Shown piece by piece: positions 1-9,089 of a DNA stretch of 64,000 nt; position 1 is the first letter of the stretch; each line of letters begins with the position of its first letter. A model generated the notes under the pieces. It was not told where the DNA came from. It was given only the letters and a program-made list of their open reading frames with translations, and searched no databases. The stretch comes from Selenomonas sp. (GTDB lineage Bacteria > Bacillota_C > Negativicutes > Selenomonadales > Selenomonadaceae). The translations under genes were made by a program, and so were the position numbers. The stretch spans positions 1 to 64,000 of the forward strand of contig NZ_JAILPX010000155.1 in the NCBI RefSeq assembly GCF_024699275.1, given 5' to 3'.

Positions 1-71
1 CCTCCTCGTTTTAATTGTTTGCGAAAAATCGCGCTGTCACGACGGTCCATCTCTATGTTCTTGATAGCCAT
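1..71 (-). CDS. 5' end of an unidentified gene, cut by the window edge
   Basis: A reading frame opens with ATG at 71 and runs off the left edge. About 23 codons are visible, beginning MAIKNIEMDRRDSAIF and rich in charged residues. A G-run (GGGGGG) about eight bases before the ATG can serve as ribosome binding site, and a plausible promoter lies at 133-161. The fragment is too short to assign a family. The charged, helix-like start suggests a cytoplasmic protein, which is inference only. Confidence 0.5.
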   Translation of the reverse strand, partial: MAIKNIEMDRRDSAIFRKQLKRG

Positions 72-132
72 ATAAACAACCCCCCATAATCCCCTATGAA
101 GTATATTTACATGCTCTCTGCGTTGCACCTAT

Positions 133-161
133 ATTATAGCACAAATGTGTAAACCTGTATA
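133..161 (-). promoter_or_regulatory. Sigma-70 type promoter for the gene entering the left edge
   Basis: On the minus strand, TATACA and TATAAT are separated by 17 bases. The -10 is perfect and the -35 matches four of six. It lies between the end of the ferredoxin gene and the start at 71, leaving a leader of about 55 bases. Confidence 0.5.
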
Positions 162-190
162 TATATTTTCCTTTTTTCCGAAAATATATT

Positions 191-376
191 TTATTTTAGA
201 CAAATCGCCTCTACGGGACAATCCTCAGCTGCCTGCCATACGTCATCCACAATATATTGTGGTATTTCTTTCTTTCCTTCTGCCAAACCATCCTCCCCAA
301 AGTGAAATACCTCGGGACAAGCGTCCACACACATTCCACAGGCTACGCATATTTTTTTCTCCACATAAGCTCTCAT
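191..376 (-). CDS. Small [4Fe-4S] ferredoxin
   Basis: This 61-residue cytoplasmic electron carrier shows one clear cluster-binding motif, C10-x2-C13-x2-C16, with the distal ligand in a CP pair at C53. C20 and C59 are extra cysteines; in single-cluster ferredoxins of the Thermotoga/Desulfovibrio type such a pair can form a disulfide. Length and acidity fit that family. The ATG overlaps the stop of the upstream membrane-protein gene by four bases (ATGA), so the two are probably translated together. The partner enzyme cannot be told from the context. Confidence 0.9.
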   Translation of the reverse strand: MRAYVEKKICVACGMCVDACPEVFHFGEDGLAEGKKEIPQYIVDDVWQAAEDCPVEAICLK

Positions 377-1266
377 ATCCGCACCTCAAACCCCTGTTCT
401 TCTTTTAATGGCGGGCGTTTAGGAACTGCCGGTTTCGGTTTCGCCTTTTCCTGAGGCAGGTCTGCCGTCAACTGTTTGCGATAGGATTGTGCAGCCCGCG
501 GCGGAGGACTGGTATTTACAGGAATGCGCCCGGCTTTCTGCAAGCGTTCCTTAGCTTCTGCCCTTGCCTGACGCATTTCCTTTCGCAATGCAGCTTCTTC
601 CTCATGGGCAATCTTAGTCAAGACTTCATCCGGTGTCAAGCCCCGCAACTCCGCAAATGTTTCCACCTGCTCCTGCTTGCGCTCAACTTTTGTCGATTTA
701 GAAGTTTTCCCCTGTGAAGGAACGGGATCTGCCGCACCATCAATATCCGCAAAACTCAAGGCCCCCTGCTTCCCCTCTTTCCGAGCCAGCAGTTTCCGCA
801 TACCAAACCAAACAACCACAGCCATAAAAACAAGTACCGCTCCCCAAAAAACAGCACCATGGGAGGCAAATTGATTCCAGCCTGTATCCTGATTATCCGG
901 CGTTCTTTGTTCTGTCTGCACGGCTTTAGCATCTGCCAAAGCTTGTTGCTGCGGATTTTCCTGTCCCAACCCATTTTGAGCCGGAACAACGACCGTCTGT
1001 CCTCGTTGACTTTCCTGGGAAGCCCCGCCACTGGCATCTACTGATTTCTGCACCTGCTTATCCGGTTTTGACTGTGTAGTCTTGGACAAGGCCCCATCCC
1101 CTTGGGCCACTGCCTGCCGCGCCTGATTTTCCAACCGCTCATCATTGGTCTGATGTCGATCCTGCGGTACTGTGGATTCCTGTACAGATCCCCCTTCCTG
1201 CAAGGTAACACCTGGTACCGATGGTGGTGTAGGCGGTACAGGAGCCGTTGGTGACTTAACCGCCAT
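373..1266 (-). CDS. Proline/glutamine-rich single-pass membrane protein of unknown function
   Basis: The product is 297 residues. Residues 1-130 are low complexity (Pro, Gln, Ser, Asp). One hydrophobic segment at about 137-157 is followed by a basic stretch (RKLLARKEGKQ). Residues 215-250 form a charged, likely coiled-coil helix rich in Glu, Arg and Ala, and the tail is Pro/Lys rich. No signal peptide is visible, so the N-terminal half is probably exported behind a signal anchor with the charged half in the cytoplasm. A strong GAGGGG site precedes the ATG. No family was recognised. The ferredoxin gene overlaps its stop codon. Confidence 0.75.
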   Translation of the reverse strand: MAVKSPTAPVPPTPPSVPGVTLQEGGSVQESTVPQDRHQTNDERLENQARQAVAQGDGALSKTTQSKPDKQVQKSVDASGGASQESQRGQTVVVPAQNGLGQENPQQQALADAKAVQTEQRTPDNQDTGWNQFASHGAVFWGAVLVFMAVVVWFGMRKLLARKEGKQGALSFADIDGAADPVPSQGKTSKSTKVERKQEQVETFAELRGLTPDEVLTKIAHEEEAALRKEMRQARAEAKERLQKAGRIPVNTSPPPRAAQSYRKQLTADLPQEKAKPKPAVPKRPPLKEEQGFEVRI

Positions 1267-1380
1267 AAAATCCCCTCCTCTCTATGTTCAGTTATCATCA
1301 CCATTATAACTTATTTTGCCACTTCTTGACATCGTAATTTTATGGAACCCCCATGAGCTGCCTTCAACAATCAGCATAAA

Positions 1381-1475
1381 AAAAAACAGCTTTATCTGCA
1401 GTAACCAAAAAATCTACTGCTGAAACACAGTATGATGAGATTTTTCCGTTACAAAAGCAAACAAAGCTGTTTTTG
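1381..1475 (-). terminator. Long-looped terminator downstream of ddh
   Basis: On the minus strand the arms AAAAACAGCTTT and AAAGCTGTTTTT enclose a loop of about 70 bases that holds a smaller hairpin, and a run of nine T follows. It lies about 70 bases after the ddh stop. The rest of the 1267-1542 gap appears empty apart from a TATAAT box near 1300 that could serve the gene starting at 1266. Confidence 0.55.
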
Positions 1476-1542
1476 CGGTATAAAGCAAAGCGTGGCTGCT
1501 AATAGTGACGCATCACCTTATACCACATCCTTAAAAAGTCTA

Positions 1543-2529
1543 TTACAAAAGATGTGCCCGCAATTCCGCATCACTCTTCGCCGACAAATAGCTGGGAGCA
1601 ATATCAAGGACCGTCTTACAGCCCGTAACACCTTCTTTTGCCAAACGATAAGCAGCTCTTGCGTAACAAACAAGAACACTGGTTGTAAACTCCGGATTAG
1701 AATCCAGATCCAGTTTGAATTCAATCACATGCTTATTTTCTCCAGCATGTCCCGTAACGCCGGAACGAATTACTGAACCGCCATGGGGCAAGCCCTTATG
1801 ATTTGCATCAAGCTCTTCCTGACTGATGAAGTGCACGGTGGTATCATATTCATCAAAATAGTTCGGCATGGTCTTGATTTCCTGCTCAACCTTAGCCGCA
1901 TCGGCACCTTCTTGCAGGACCACATAGCATTCACGGGTATGTTTTTCACGGGTTGTCAAATCCGGATTCTCGCCGGCGCGCACAGCCGCCAATGCCTTTT
2001 CCACCGGAACCGTATACTGGCGGGCATCCGCTACACCTTCAATGCGGCGAATGGCATCGGAATGGCCTTGGGAAACACCCCGCCCCCAAAATGTATAATC
2101 TTTGCCATTCGGCAAAATGGCATTGCTGTATACCCGAGCCAAAGAGAACAGTCCCGGATCCCAGCCCACGGAAATAATCCCCACATGTCCATTTTCCTTA
2201 GCTGCCTTATCCACATTGGCAAAATGCTCCGGAATCCGTGCATGGGTATCAAAACTATCCACCACATTGAACAGTTTTGCATATTGGGGCGTCTGTATCG
2301 GCAGATCCGTAGCACTGCCGCCACAAATAATCATGACATCCACCTTATCCTGCCATGCCTCCACATCGCAAACATTGACCACAGGAACCCCAGGCGTCTT
2401 GATCTGCAACCTGGATGGATCGCGACGGGTGAACACCGCCACCAACTCCAGATCATCATTGGCCTTTACTGCACATTCTACGCCCCGGCCTAAATTACCA
2501 TAACCCAAAATACCGATACGGATACTCAT
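1543..2529 (-). CDS. ddh: meso-Diaminopimelate dehydrogenase
   Basis: The enzyme interconverts tetrahydrodipicolinate, ammonia and NADPH with meso-diaminopimelate, the one-step route to the peptidoglycan cross-linking residue and to lysine. The product is 328 residues, normal for the family. The N-terminal Rossmann motif GYGNLGRG, the segment GGSATDLPIQTPQYAKLFN and the motif VGWDPGLFSLAR are characteristic. I take the ATG at 2529 over a longer upstream frame because GGAAAGAAGG sits six bases before it. The diaminopimelate decarboxylase at 44 kb would use its product. The gene appears to be transcribed alone, with a terminator after it. Confidence 0.95.
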   Translation of the reverse strand: MSIRIGILGYGNLGRGVECAVKANDDLELVAVFTRRDPSRLQIKTPGVPVVNVCDVEAWQDKVDVMIICGGSATDLPIQTPQYAKLFNVVDSFDTHARIPEHFANVDKAAKENGHVGIISVGWDPGLFSLARVYSNAILPNGKDYTFWGRGVSQGHSDAIRRIEGVADARQYTVPVEKALAAVRAGENPDLTTREKHTRECYVVLQEGADAAKVEQEIKTMPNYFDEYDTTVHFISQEELDANHKGLPHGGSVIRSGVTGHAGENKHVIEFKLDLDSNPEFTTSVLVCYARAAYRLAKEGVTGCKTVLDIAPSYLSAKSDAELRAHLL

Positions 2530-2632
2530 AATCTGCCTTCTTTCCATCATAACAGTACTGTACATCGTAACTTCCCTTACTATAGCACAAATAAGTACCC
2601 TTGAGAATGAAAAAAAATCACAAAATGCGCAA

Positions 2633-2668
2633 CAAAAAAGCGGCTGCTATTTCCCTGTAGCAGCCGCT
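2633..2668 (-). terminator. Rho-independent terminator
   Basis: A perfect 11-bp stem (AGCGGCTGCTA with its complement) and an 8-base loop are followed on the minus strand by a T-run. It lies just after the stop at 2679. Confidence 0.93.
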
Positions 2669-2678
2669 ATCTGTATCA

Positions 2679-3344
2679 TTATTCTTCCATCTTGGAGGAC
2701 TGCGTCACGCCCAGCTGCTCATAGAGCTTATTGAAGCGATTGGCAATCTCATTGCGGGTATCCTGGGTAATCTGAGGCATTTCATCCTGTCCCATGGCAT
2801 CTTTCCATACCAATCCAGCCTGATTGAAACCTTCTTCCACAGCATCCTGCATCATCTTCAATTTATCAGGATCGCCGCCAGCAATGGCCTCGGCCATATC
2901 CATGATACGACTTGCCACACTATCTACCGAATAAGCACCGCCTTCACCAACAGCCTCTGCTGCCTCTTCCGGCGTAGTCCCTACAGGCGGCAGGGCAAAC
3001 TTATCCGTACCAAAAAGGATTCCATCAAAGTTCAACTGTCCAATGCCCTCATCAAGATATCCCTGCAGCTTCGCATTCTGCTCAGTAAGAGTCTTGATCA
3101 TCAGCTGGTAACTCTTATTGATACCATCCTGCAAGGCATCTACCTGTTCACTGGTAAGTTTGCCCAATGCAGTAGAAGCCTTTTGTGCTTCCGCAGAAAT
3201 ATCCAGCGAATACGCCTCATTCGTTGTGGTGGTCGTTTCCTTTGTCGCTTCATTCGTCGTCGTGGTGGTGCTCTTCGTATAGCTGGCCTTCACCGCTGCT
3301 GAAGTCTGCGACAAAGAAGAAATCATGTTGACATCCATGTTCAT
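2679..3344 (-). CDS. Ala/Thr-rich helical protein of unknown function
   Basis: The product is 221 residues. Residues 1-45 are rich in Ser/Thr with two near-identical stretches of the form TTTTTNEA. The rest is acidic and predicted helical. There is no signal peptide or membrane segment, and the N-terminus (MNMDVNMISSLSQTSAAVKA) has the look of leader regions in some bacterial surface or appendage proteins, but this is weak. An AAGGAGG site precedes the ATG, and a promoter (3402-3430) and a terminator bracket the gene, so it is monocistronic. I do not recognise a family. Confidence 0.75.
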   Translation of the reverse strand: MNMDVNMISSLSQTSAAVKASYTKSTTTTTNEATKETTTTTNEAYSLDISAEAQKASTALGKLTSEQVDALQDGINKSYQLMIKTLTEQNAKLQGYLDEGIGQLNFDGILFGTDKFALPPVGTTPEEAAEAVGEGGAYSVDSVASRIMDMAEAIAGGDPDKLKMMQDAVEEGFNQAGLVWKDAMGQDEMPQITQDTRNEIANRFNKLYEQLGVTQSSKMEE

Positions 3345-3401
3345 CTTCCTCCTTCGTCTATGAACTAAAAATCAGTTCAAACAGATATTTCTCCTAATTA
3401 C

Positions 3402-3430
3402 ATTATCGACGAAAACGACCAAAAAAGCAA
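3402..3430 (-). promoter_or_regulatory. Promoter of the 221-residue unknown gene
   Basis: On the minus strand, TTGCTT and GATAAT are spaced by 17 bases, about 60 bases before the start at 3344. Confidence 0.55.
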
Positions 3431-3456
3431 GGAATTTTTTGACGATTTTGATGGTT

Positions 3457-4737
3457 TTAATAAAATACTTCTTTCAAGAGTTTTACCAACGCCTCCTGAT
3501 CAGCACCATGCATTGTTTCCCGCGCAGAATGCATGGCCAAAAGGGGTACCCCAACATCCATTGTCCGCAGGGGAACAAGGGTTGATGCAATCGATCCCAA
3601 TGTAGAGCCTCCCCGGCTGTCGCTGCGATTGACAAAATGCTGCCAGGGAATATCATGGGCTTCACAAAGTCCCCGCACCATAGCCACGGCCTCCGTATCA
3701 CCAGCATAACTCTGGCTGGCAGCTTGCTTCAGGACCACACCACCGCCCAGCACCGGCTTATGACTGGGATCGCACTTATCGGCAAAATTTGGGTGCAACG
3801 CATGGGCCACGTCCACAGACAGCATAAAGCCCCCAGCAATATCGCAGAGCATCTTTTCCCGGCTCTTGCCCCACGCCAGGTAAATCCGTTCCAATACCTG
3901 CATGAGAACCGCCGAGCCTGCCCCCTGCTTTGTCTGACTGCCCACCTCTTCATTATCAAAGAATGCAGCCAGGCGCAGGCCCTGAAGTTTTTCTGTGTCT
4001 ATACTTTTTATTCCCGCCAAACAAGACACTACCGAAGTCAGGTTATCCAAGCGGGGAGAAGAGATAAATTCCTCCTGTAAACCGCAAAAAGTCCCTTCCT
4101 CACAAGGATATGCGGAAAGTTCGTAGGAAAGGATTGCCGACGGAGCAACATGCAGTTCCTCGGCCAGCCATGCGTGAAAATATTCTGCTGACAAATCATC
4201 GCCGCCCATGGTCGCCAAGGGCAGCATATCCTTTTGAACATTCAGCTTGCCCTCATCGTTTACTTCCCGGTCCATATGAATAGCCAAACTGGGAATGGTG
4301 AGCAGTGGACGCCTGAAATCAACCAACTGTACCTTGGGACGAAAGGGGTCGGCTGTGCGCAGGGCCACTTTCCCCGCCACTCCTAAAGGCCTATCCAGCC
4401 AGGTGCGCAACATCATGCCGCCATATTTTTCCACATTGAGAATACCATAACCTTCCTTCACGATTTCCGGCTGTGGTTTCAGGCGGAAACAAGGAAAGTC
4501 CGTATGCGCTGCCGCTATCCGCAGAGGGCCATCGCCCTTGCCCAAGGCAAAGGCCAGAAGCGTAGAATCAAAAACTTTGACAAAATAACGTCCGCCAGGT
4601 TGCAGCTGCCAGTTTTCACTAAGGTCCAACTCTGCAAATCCCGCCTTTACCAGCCGCTTAGCTGCTGCCATTACCGTATGATAAGGCGTGGGAGATTCCC
4701 CGATAAAACGCAGCAACTCCGTTAAATCTTTTTTCAT
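3457..4737 (-). CDS. apeB: M18 family aminopeptidase (aspartyl aminopeptidase type)
   Basis: This is a cytoplasmic metallo-aminopeptidase that releases N-terminal, usually acidic, residues from peptides. At 426 residues it is full length. Visible M18 landmarks are AAHTDFPCFRLKP (metal-binding His), SSPRLDNLTSVV (bridging Asp), FFDNEEVGSQTKQGA (catalytic Glu pair), LSVDVAHALHPN (Asp ligand) and LAMHSARETMHG (His ligand). The ATG overlaps the stop of the upstream thioesterase gene by four bases, so the two form an operon with coupled translation. Specificity within the family cannot be read from sequence. Confidence 0.93.
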   Translation of the reverse strand: MKKDLTELLRFIGESPTPYHTVMAAAKRLVKAGFAELDLSENWQLQPGGRYFVKVFDSTLLAFALGKGDGPLRIAAAHTDFPCFRLKPQPEIVKEGYGILNVEKYGGMMLRTWLDRPLGVAGKVALRTADPFRPKVQLVDFRRPLLTIPSLAIHMDREVNDEGKLNVQKDMLPLATMGGDDLSAEYFHAWLAEELHVAPSAILSYELSAYPCEEGTFCGLQEEFISSPRLDNLTSVVSCLAGIKSIDTEKLQGLRLAAFFDNEEVGSQTKQGAGSAVLMQVLERIYLAWGKSREKMLCDIAGGFMLSVDVAHALHPNFADKCDPSHKPVLGGGVVLKQAASQSYAGDTEAVAMVRGLCEAHDIPWQHFVNRSDSRGGSTLGSIASTLVPLRTMDVGVPLLAMHSARETMHGADQEALVKLLKEVFY

Positions 4738-5174
4738 TCCTCATCGCTCCCCTCTTCCACAAATTTCCCCAATACATAGAAATTCCCATGCGCTTTAGCG
4801 AAGATTTTACCATCTTCACTTTTGAGTTCACTTTCACAGGTCATGGTATGACGACCATTATGAAGAACCTTTGCCGTAGTAACCACCTTAGCTGTGAGTG
4901 GCACGGCATGCAAAAAATCTGTGGTCAGACTGATGGTAACCACTTTCTTGTTACAAGCGAGGCACGCCGCCCCCATGGCTGTGTCCGCCATGGTCATCAG
5001 TACGCCGCCATGGGCAATGCCATAAAGATTCGTATGCATTTCATCAACGGGCAATTCCAATCGAACCTCACCACTGGTCAAGGGCTGCACCTGAATATGA
5101 AGATATTCCACAAAGGGGTTATGATGATAAAAACGTACAATCTGTTGCTGCAATTCCGTAAGTTCCCCACGCAT
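4734..5174 (-). CDS. PaaI-family hotdog thioesterase
   Basis: A 146-residue single hotdog-fold protein expected to hydrolyse acyl- or aryl-CoA thioesters in the cytoplasm. The signature GIAHGGVLMTMADTAMGAA contains the conserved HGG turn and the helix with the catalytic acidic residue typical of PaaI/YbgC-like enzymes. It is the first gene of an operon with apeB. The upstream region holds a striking palindrome whose right arm leads into a TATAAT box (5215-5263). The substrate is unknown. Confidence 0.88.
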   Translation of the reverse strand: MRGELTELQQQIVRFYHHNPFVEYLHIQVQPLTSGEVRLELPVDEMHTNLYGIAHGGVLMTMADTAMGAACLACNKKVVTISLTTDFLHAVPLTAKVVTTAKVLHNGRHTMTCESELKSEDGKIFAKAHGNFYVLGKFVEEGSDEE

Positions 5175-5211
5175 AAAAACACCTCATTCATAATTTCTTT
5201 CGTTCATCAAT

Positions 5212-5263
5212 TATAACGCCGTTGTGCCAGTTTTGCCATAGGTAAAACTGGCACAACGGCGTT
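5212..5263 (-). promoter_or_regulatory. Promoter-bearing long palindrome upstream of the thioesterase gene
   Basis: Two 23-base arms starting AACGCCGTTGTGCCAGTTTT are complementary at 22 positions around a 3-base centre (5215-5263). On the minus strand, TATAAT adjoins the arm nearest the gene, about 40 bases before the ATG at 5174. The inner part recurs at about 22990-23022 ahead of the histidine kinase gene, again ending in TATAAT. A regulator operator over a promoter or a mobile palindromic repeat are both possible. Confidence 0.6.
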
Positions 5264-5403
5264 TTGACAAGGCCAGCAGCATGCCTCTCGCCTGTTTGCC
5301 TCTTCCTCTCCTGCTCGAAAAATTACAATCCTCACAAGGTTTTCCTCCATCTCCCGGCGAATGATTATAACGTATTGATTTGTGTAGAGAAAGAAGGTAT
5401 CGT

Positions 5404-6477
5404 ATGCATACTTATAGAATCGCCGTAATCGCCGGTGATGGTATCGGGCCGGATGTAATTGCCGAGGGTAAAAAGGTTCTTACCGGTATTGCAAAAATGG
5501 ACGGCAAGTTTGCTGTGGAGTTTACGGATTTTCCTTGGGGTTGTGCGTATTATCTGCAAAAGGGCCATATGATGCCTGAAAACGGTATGGATGTCCTTAA
5601 GGATTTTGATGCCATCTATTTAGGAGCCGTAGGCTATCCAGGGGTTCCCGATGACGTATCGCTCCAAGGCCTGCTGCTGAAAATCCGCAGGGGATTTGAC
5701 CAATATATCAACCTGCGCCCCGTAAAACTATTAAAAGGAGCCCCCTGTCCACTAAAGGATATCCACGAAAAAGATATCGATATGATTGTGGTACGAGAAA
5801 ACAGCGAAGGCGAATACGCTAATGCAGGCTGCCGGCTCTATCCCGGTACCCCACAGGAAGTCGCCCTGCAAACGGGCGTATTTTCCCGAAAGGGCTGTGA
5901 ACGGGTTATCCGCTATGCCTATGAACTAGCAAAAAAAGAAAAGAAAACCCTCACCAATGTCAGCAAAGCCAACGCTTTAGGATACTCCATGGTTTTCTGG
6001 AACGAAATCTTTGCCGAGGTAGGTAAGGAGTATCCAGAAGTCCAAACCAGCAGTCTTATGGTTGATGCAGCCAGCATGTTCTTCGTAAAGGCCCCCGCCC
6101 GCTTCCAGATTGTCGTTACCAGTAACCTCTTTGGCGATATTCTCACCGATTTAGGCGCAGCTATTGCTGGCGGTATGGGGCTGGCTGCCGGTGCCAACCT
6201 CAACCCTGAGCGCAAATTCCCCAGCATGTTCGAACCCATCCACGGCAGTGCTCCGGATATTGCAGGCAAAGGCTTGGCTAACCCCTTAGCCGCCATCTGG
6301 AGCGTCAGTCAAATGCTGGACTTTTTCGGACAAGAACACTGGGGAACAAGAGTCATCAACGCTATTGAAACCCTGCTTCTAGAAAAAAAGACACTTACTC
6401 CAGATTTAGGCGGCACCGCCAAAACCCATGATATCGGTACTGCTGTCCTGAACATCCTGCAACGAAATCAAGCGTGA
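5404..6477 (+). CDS. Tartrate/D-malate (isopropylmalate-type) dehydrogenase
   Basis: This 357-residue NAD-dependent beta-decarboxylating dehydrogenase belongs to the isocitrate/isopropylmalate family. The opening RIAVIAGDGIGPDV, the segment PDDVSLQGLLLKIRRGFDQY, the arginine-rich substrate loop and GSAPDIAGKGLANPLA are conserved. The wording around VSLQGLLLKIRRGFDQYINLRP is closer to tartrate dehydrogenase/DmlA than to LeuB, and no leuCD genes are near. The start at 5404 is chosen for the AGAAAGAAGG site seven bases upstream. It is a single plus-strand gene convergent with rubrerythrin. LeuB function is not excluded. Confidence 0.82.
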   Translation: MHTYRIAVIAGDGIGPDVIAEGKKVLTGIAKMDGKFAVEFTDFPWGCAYYLQKGHMMPENGMDVLKDFDAIYLGAVGYPGVPDDVSLQGLLLKIRRGFDQYINLRPVKLLKGAPCPLKDIHEKDIDMIVVRENSEGEYANAGCRLYPGTPQEVALQTGVFSRKGCERVIRYAYELAKKEKKTLTNVSKANALGYSMVFWNEIFAEVGKEYPEVQTSSLMVDAASMFFVKAPARFQIVVTSNLFGDILTDLGAAIAGGMGLAAGANLNPERKFPSMFEPIHGSAPDIAGKGLANPLAAIWSVSQMLDFFGQEHWGTRVINAIETLLLEKKTLTPDLGGTAKTHDIGTAVLNILQRNQA

Positions 6478-6483
6478 AAAAAT

Positions 6484-6518
6484 GAAAAAAACCTTCCCTG
6501 CCGGGAAGGCTTTTTTCA
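6484..6518. terminator. Bidirectional terminator
   Basis: A CCTTCCC/GGGAAGG stem with a 4-base loop has an A-run on the left and a T-run on the right. It serves both the plus-strand dehydrogenase and the convergent rubrerythrin gene. Confidence 0.9.
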
Positions 6519-6529
6519 TACGCGATTAA

Positions 6530-7069
6530 TCAATAATTTTCAGCATGAAGCTCAAAGTAGCTCTGCGGATGTGCACAAGCTGGGCAAATTTGCGGTGCCT
6601 TGGTACCCACTACGATATGACCGCAATTGCGGCATTCCCAAACCTTGACTTCACTCTTTTGGAATACTTCCTGTGCTTCAACGTTCTTGAGCAGCGCACG
6701 ATAGCGTTCTTCATGATGCTTCTCAATTTCAGCTACCAGACGGAATTTTGCAGCCAATTCCTTGAAGCCCTCTTCTTCGGCAGTCTTGGCAAAACCTGCA
6801 TACATATCCGTCCATTCGTAATTTTCACCCTCAGCAGCATCTTTTAAGTTTGCCACCGTATCCGGCATACCATCATGAAGTTCCTTGAACCACATCTTGG
6901 CATGTTCTTTTTCATTGTCCGCAGTCTTCAAGAACAAGGCCGCAATCTGCTCATAGCCTTCTTTTTTTGCCTTGGACGCATAGTACGTGTACTTGTTCCG
7001 TGCCTGGCTTTCTCCGGCAAAAGCGGCTTCCAGGTTCTTCTCGGTTTGGGTCCCTGCATATTTGCTCAT
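6530..7069 (-). CDS. rbr: Rubrerythrin
   Basis: A non-haem di-iron peroxidase that reduces hydrogen peroxide in anaerobes, cytoplasmic, about 179 residues. The N-terminal four-helix domain carries the ferritin-like Glu/ExxH ligands ([33 protein letters not shown]). The C-terminal rubredoxin domain has CRNCGH and CPACAHP for the Fe(Cys)4 site. Two ATG codons are adjacent; the second (7069) sits seven bases after AGGAGG and matches family starts (MSKYAGT). The promoter at 7108-7137 overlaps an inverted repeat that could be an operator. Confidence 0.96.
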   Translation of the reverse strand: MSKYAGTQTEKNLEAAFAGESQARNKYTYYASKAKKEGYEQIAALFLKTADNEKEHAKMWFKELHDGMPDTVANLKDAAEGENYEWTDMYAGFAKTAEEEGFKELAAKFRLVAEIEKHHEERYRALLKNVEAQEVFQKSEVKVWECRNCGHIVVGTKAPQICPACAHPQSYFELHAENY

Positions 7070-7099
7070 CATACTACCTCCTAAAATATAATTATCTGA

Positions 7100-7137
7100 A
7101 TGGTATGATTATACCATGAATTCATCCTCTCTGTAAA
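7100..7137 (-). promoter_or_regulatory. Rubrerythrin promoter with overlapping operator-like palindrome
   Basis: On the minus strand, TTTACA and TATAAT are spaced by 18 bases. The palindrome ATGGTAT-N4-ATACCAT (7100-7117) covers the -10, so a bound repressor would block the polymerase. Rubrerythrin genes are often under PerR in Firmicutes, but this site does not match the usual PerR box. Confidence 0.7.
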
Positions 7138-7170
7138 TAAAATAGTAAATTTATATCGCGCAATTGAGAA

Positions 7171-8964
7171 TTACACCTTAAACTTTTGTACTTCATCCTG
7201 TAAAGCACTGGCCATTTTCGCCAACTGCTCACTATTGGCGTTCATATCGTGAACCGATGCAGACTGTTCTTCTGTTGCTGCCGAAACGGTCTCTGAGTTG
7301 GACACAACACTGCGGCTCATTTCCTCAATGTCTTTGATGGCCGCCTGACAACTGTCTGCACTATCCGTTGCTTCTTTGGAGGCATCGGCAATCTGCTGAG
7401 ACCGTCTGGAAATCTTTTCCACCAATTTCACAATAGCACTGAATTCACGGCCAGTTTCCTCCACGCTATCTTTGGCGGTCGCCAGATTATCCGTTCCTTC
7501 ATTCATGCTGCTGACCGCCTGTTGCGTTTCATTCTGAATCTGACCGATAAGTCCGGCAATCTGACTGGCAGCTTCCTCCGACTGGGCAGCAAGCTTACGG
7601 ATTTCATCAGCAACCACAGCAAATCCCCGACCGGCATCCCCAGCCCGGGCAGCTTCAATGGCGGCATTCAAGGCCAAAAGGTTGGTCTGCTCGGCAATAC
7701 CGGAGATGGTATCCGTAATACGGCCAATGGTATCGGAACGTTCCCCCAGACTATTGACCACCCGAGCCGATTCCCCTACTACTTCCGACAGGCGGGCCAT
7801 ATCCTTCACGGTCTGGGTAACCACCAGATTGCCATTTTGGGCCTTTTCCGTAGCCTGCTGGGTTTCAGAAGCCGCCCGACGGGCATTATGTGCCATGCCG
7901 CCAATGCGTTCCAAAAGGCTTTCCATGGACTGGGTAGCATCGTCAAGAGCTGCCAGCTGTTTATTGGTAGCCCCCGCTACATCCGTAATGGATTCAGCTA
8001 CTTGCTGACTGGCCGATGCCGATTGCGTGGTCATTTCATTCAATTGAGCGGCATCGTTGGCCACCTGATCGGCAGAGTCCTTAATCGAGCCCATAAGCTG
8101 ACGCATATTGCCCCCTAAGGATTTCAGGATTTCCACCATCTGACCAATTTCATCTTCCCGCTCTGTATATTCCGGCTTAACAGGCTCAGCACGATAGTCT
8201 CCCTGTGCAAATTTCCGCAAGCGCTGCGTCACAAAGCTGATTGGGTCACCAAAGCTTTGGGCAAATTTTACCCCCATCATGGCCATAATTGCTGCTACCA
8301 CCACGATAATGATGGTCGATACCATTATTTTCTTATAGAGATTTTCTTGATTTTCTTTTGTATATTTAGCTGCTTCCGCATCGATATAATCAATCCACGA
8401 TCCAGTTCCCACGATCCAGCCATAGGGCTTAAATTCCATTACATAGTTGCGTTTCGGCAGGGATTGACTTTCTCCCGGTTTTGGATAGGAAAAATCCACG
8501 TAGCCGCCACCATCTTTTTGCCCTTCCTTCCACATATTTTCCATGTAGGGAACGCCATTGGGGTCCTTTTCCCCCCGGCGCATTTTTCCTTCGGCAGACC
8601 GATTGCCAGCGTGAGCTACACAGATTCCCGAATTCTTTTCATCGGCGAAGAAATATCCCTTTCCCTCATCATAACGAACAGAACGAATAACATCCAATGC
8701 CAGACTCTTGGCCTGCGCTTCCGTAAGTTCCCCAGACTGCTGCCGGGCATAGATGCCATTCAAGGATGAAACCAGCCCCTCGGTCTGCAGTCGTAATTCC
8801 CGGTCATAATGATCTGCCAGTTCCTTTCGGTATTCAACCACCAGCTTGTCATTATCGGCCACGGCTGCATAGATAAAATATCCCCCCACAGCCAAAGTGG
8901 CCACAACGCTAACCAGCACAAACAATGCGGTCAACTTGCCTCGCACCGACTTCATAAAAAACAT
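7171..8964 (-). CDS. Methyl-accepting chemotaxis protein with extracytoplasmic Cache domain
   Basis: A 597-residue transmembrane chemoreceptor. A first membrane helix at about 10-34 is followed by a periplasmic single Cache domain containing [11 protein letters not shown] and [19 protein letters not shown], typical of small-acid or amine sensors. A second helix lies at about 204-226, then HAMP, then the long methylation/signalling coiled coil with the highly conserved tip [21 protein letters not shown]. It should signal through CheA/CheW, which are not in the window. The start at 8964 is preferred for GGGAGGG seven bases upstream; the frame extends 49 codons further without a site. The ligand is not predictable. 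Confidence 0.95.
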   Translation of the reverse strand: MFFMKSVRGKLTALFVLVSVVATLAVGGYFIYAAVADNDKLVVEYRKELADHYDRELRLQTEGLVSSLNGIYARQQSGELTEAQAKSLALDVIRSVRYDEGKGYFFADEKNSGICVAHAGNRSAEGKMRRGEKDPNGVPYMENMWKEGQKDGGGYVDFSYPKPGESQSLPKRNYVMEFKPYGWIVGTGSWIDYIDAEAAKYTKENQENLYKKIMVSTIIIVVVAAIMAMMGVKFAQSFGDPISFVTQRLRKFAQGDYRAEPVKPEYTEREDEIGQMVEILKSLGGNMRQLMGSIKDSADQVANDAAQLNEMTTQSASASQQVAESITDVAGATNKQLAALDDATQSMESLLERIGGMAHNARRAASETQQATEKAQNGNLVVTQTVKDMARLSEVVGESARVVNSLGERSDTIGRITDTISGIAEQTNLLALNAAIEAARAGDAGRGFAVVADEIRKLAAQSEEAASQIAGLIGQIQNETQQAVSSMNEGTDNLATAKDSVEETGREFSAIVKLVEKISRRSQQIADASKEATDSADSCQAAIKDIEEMSRSVVSNSETVSAATEEQSASVHDMNANSEQLAKMASALQDEVQKFKV

Positions 8965-9089
8965 ACGTATCCCTCCCCAGGCAATATTGTTTATATAGAA
9001 ATTATTCGTTTTTAACGTTAGGTTTCCTGCTCGCAGAGAATTTTTTCTATACTTCTCCGTATTGTTTCCTAACTGCTTTATCTCATCAT

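Noticed and set aside
1783..2493. Long plus-strand frame opposite ddh
   Set aside because: It is antisense to a clear enzyme gene and has a shadow-like composition.
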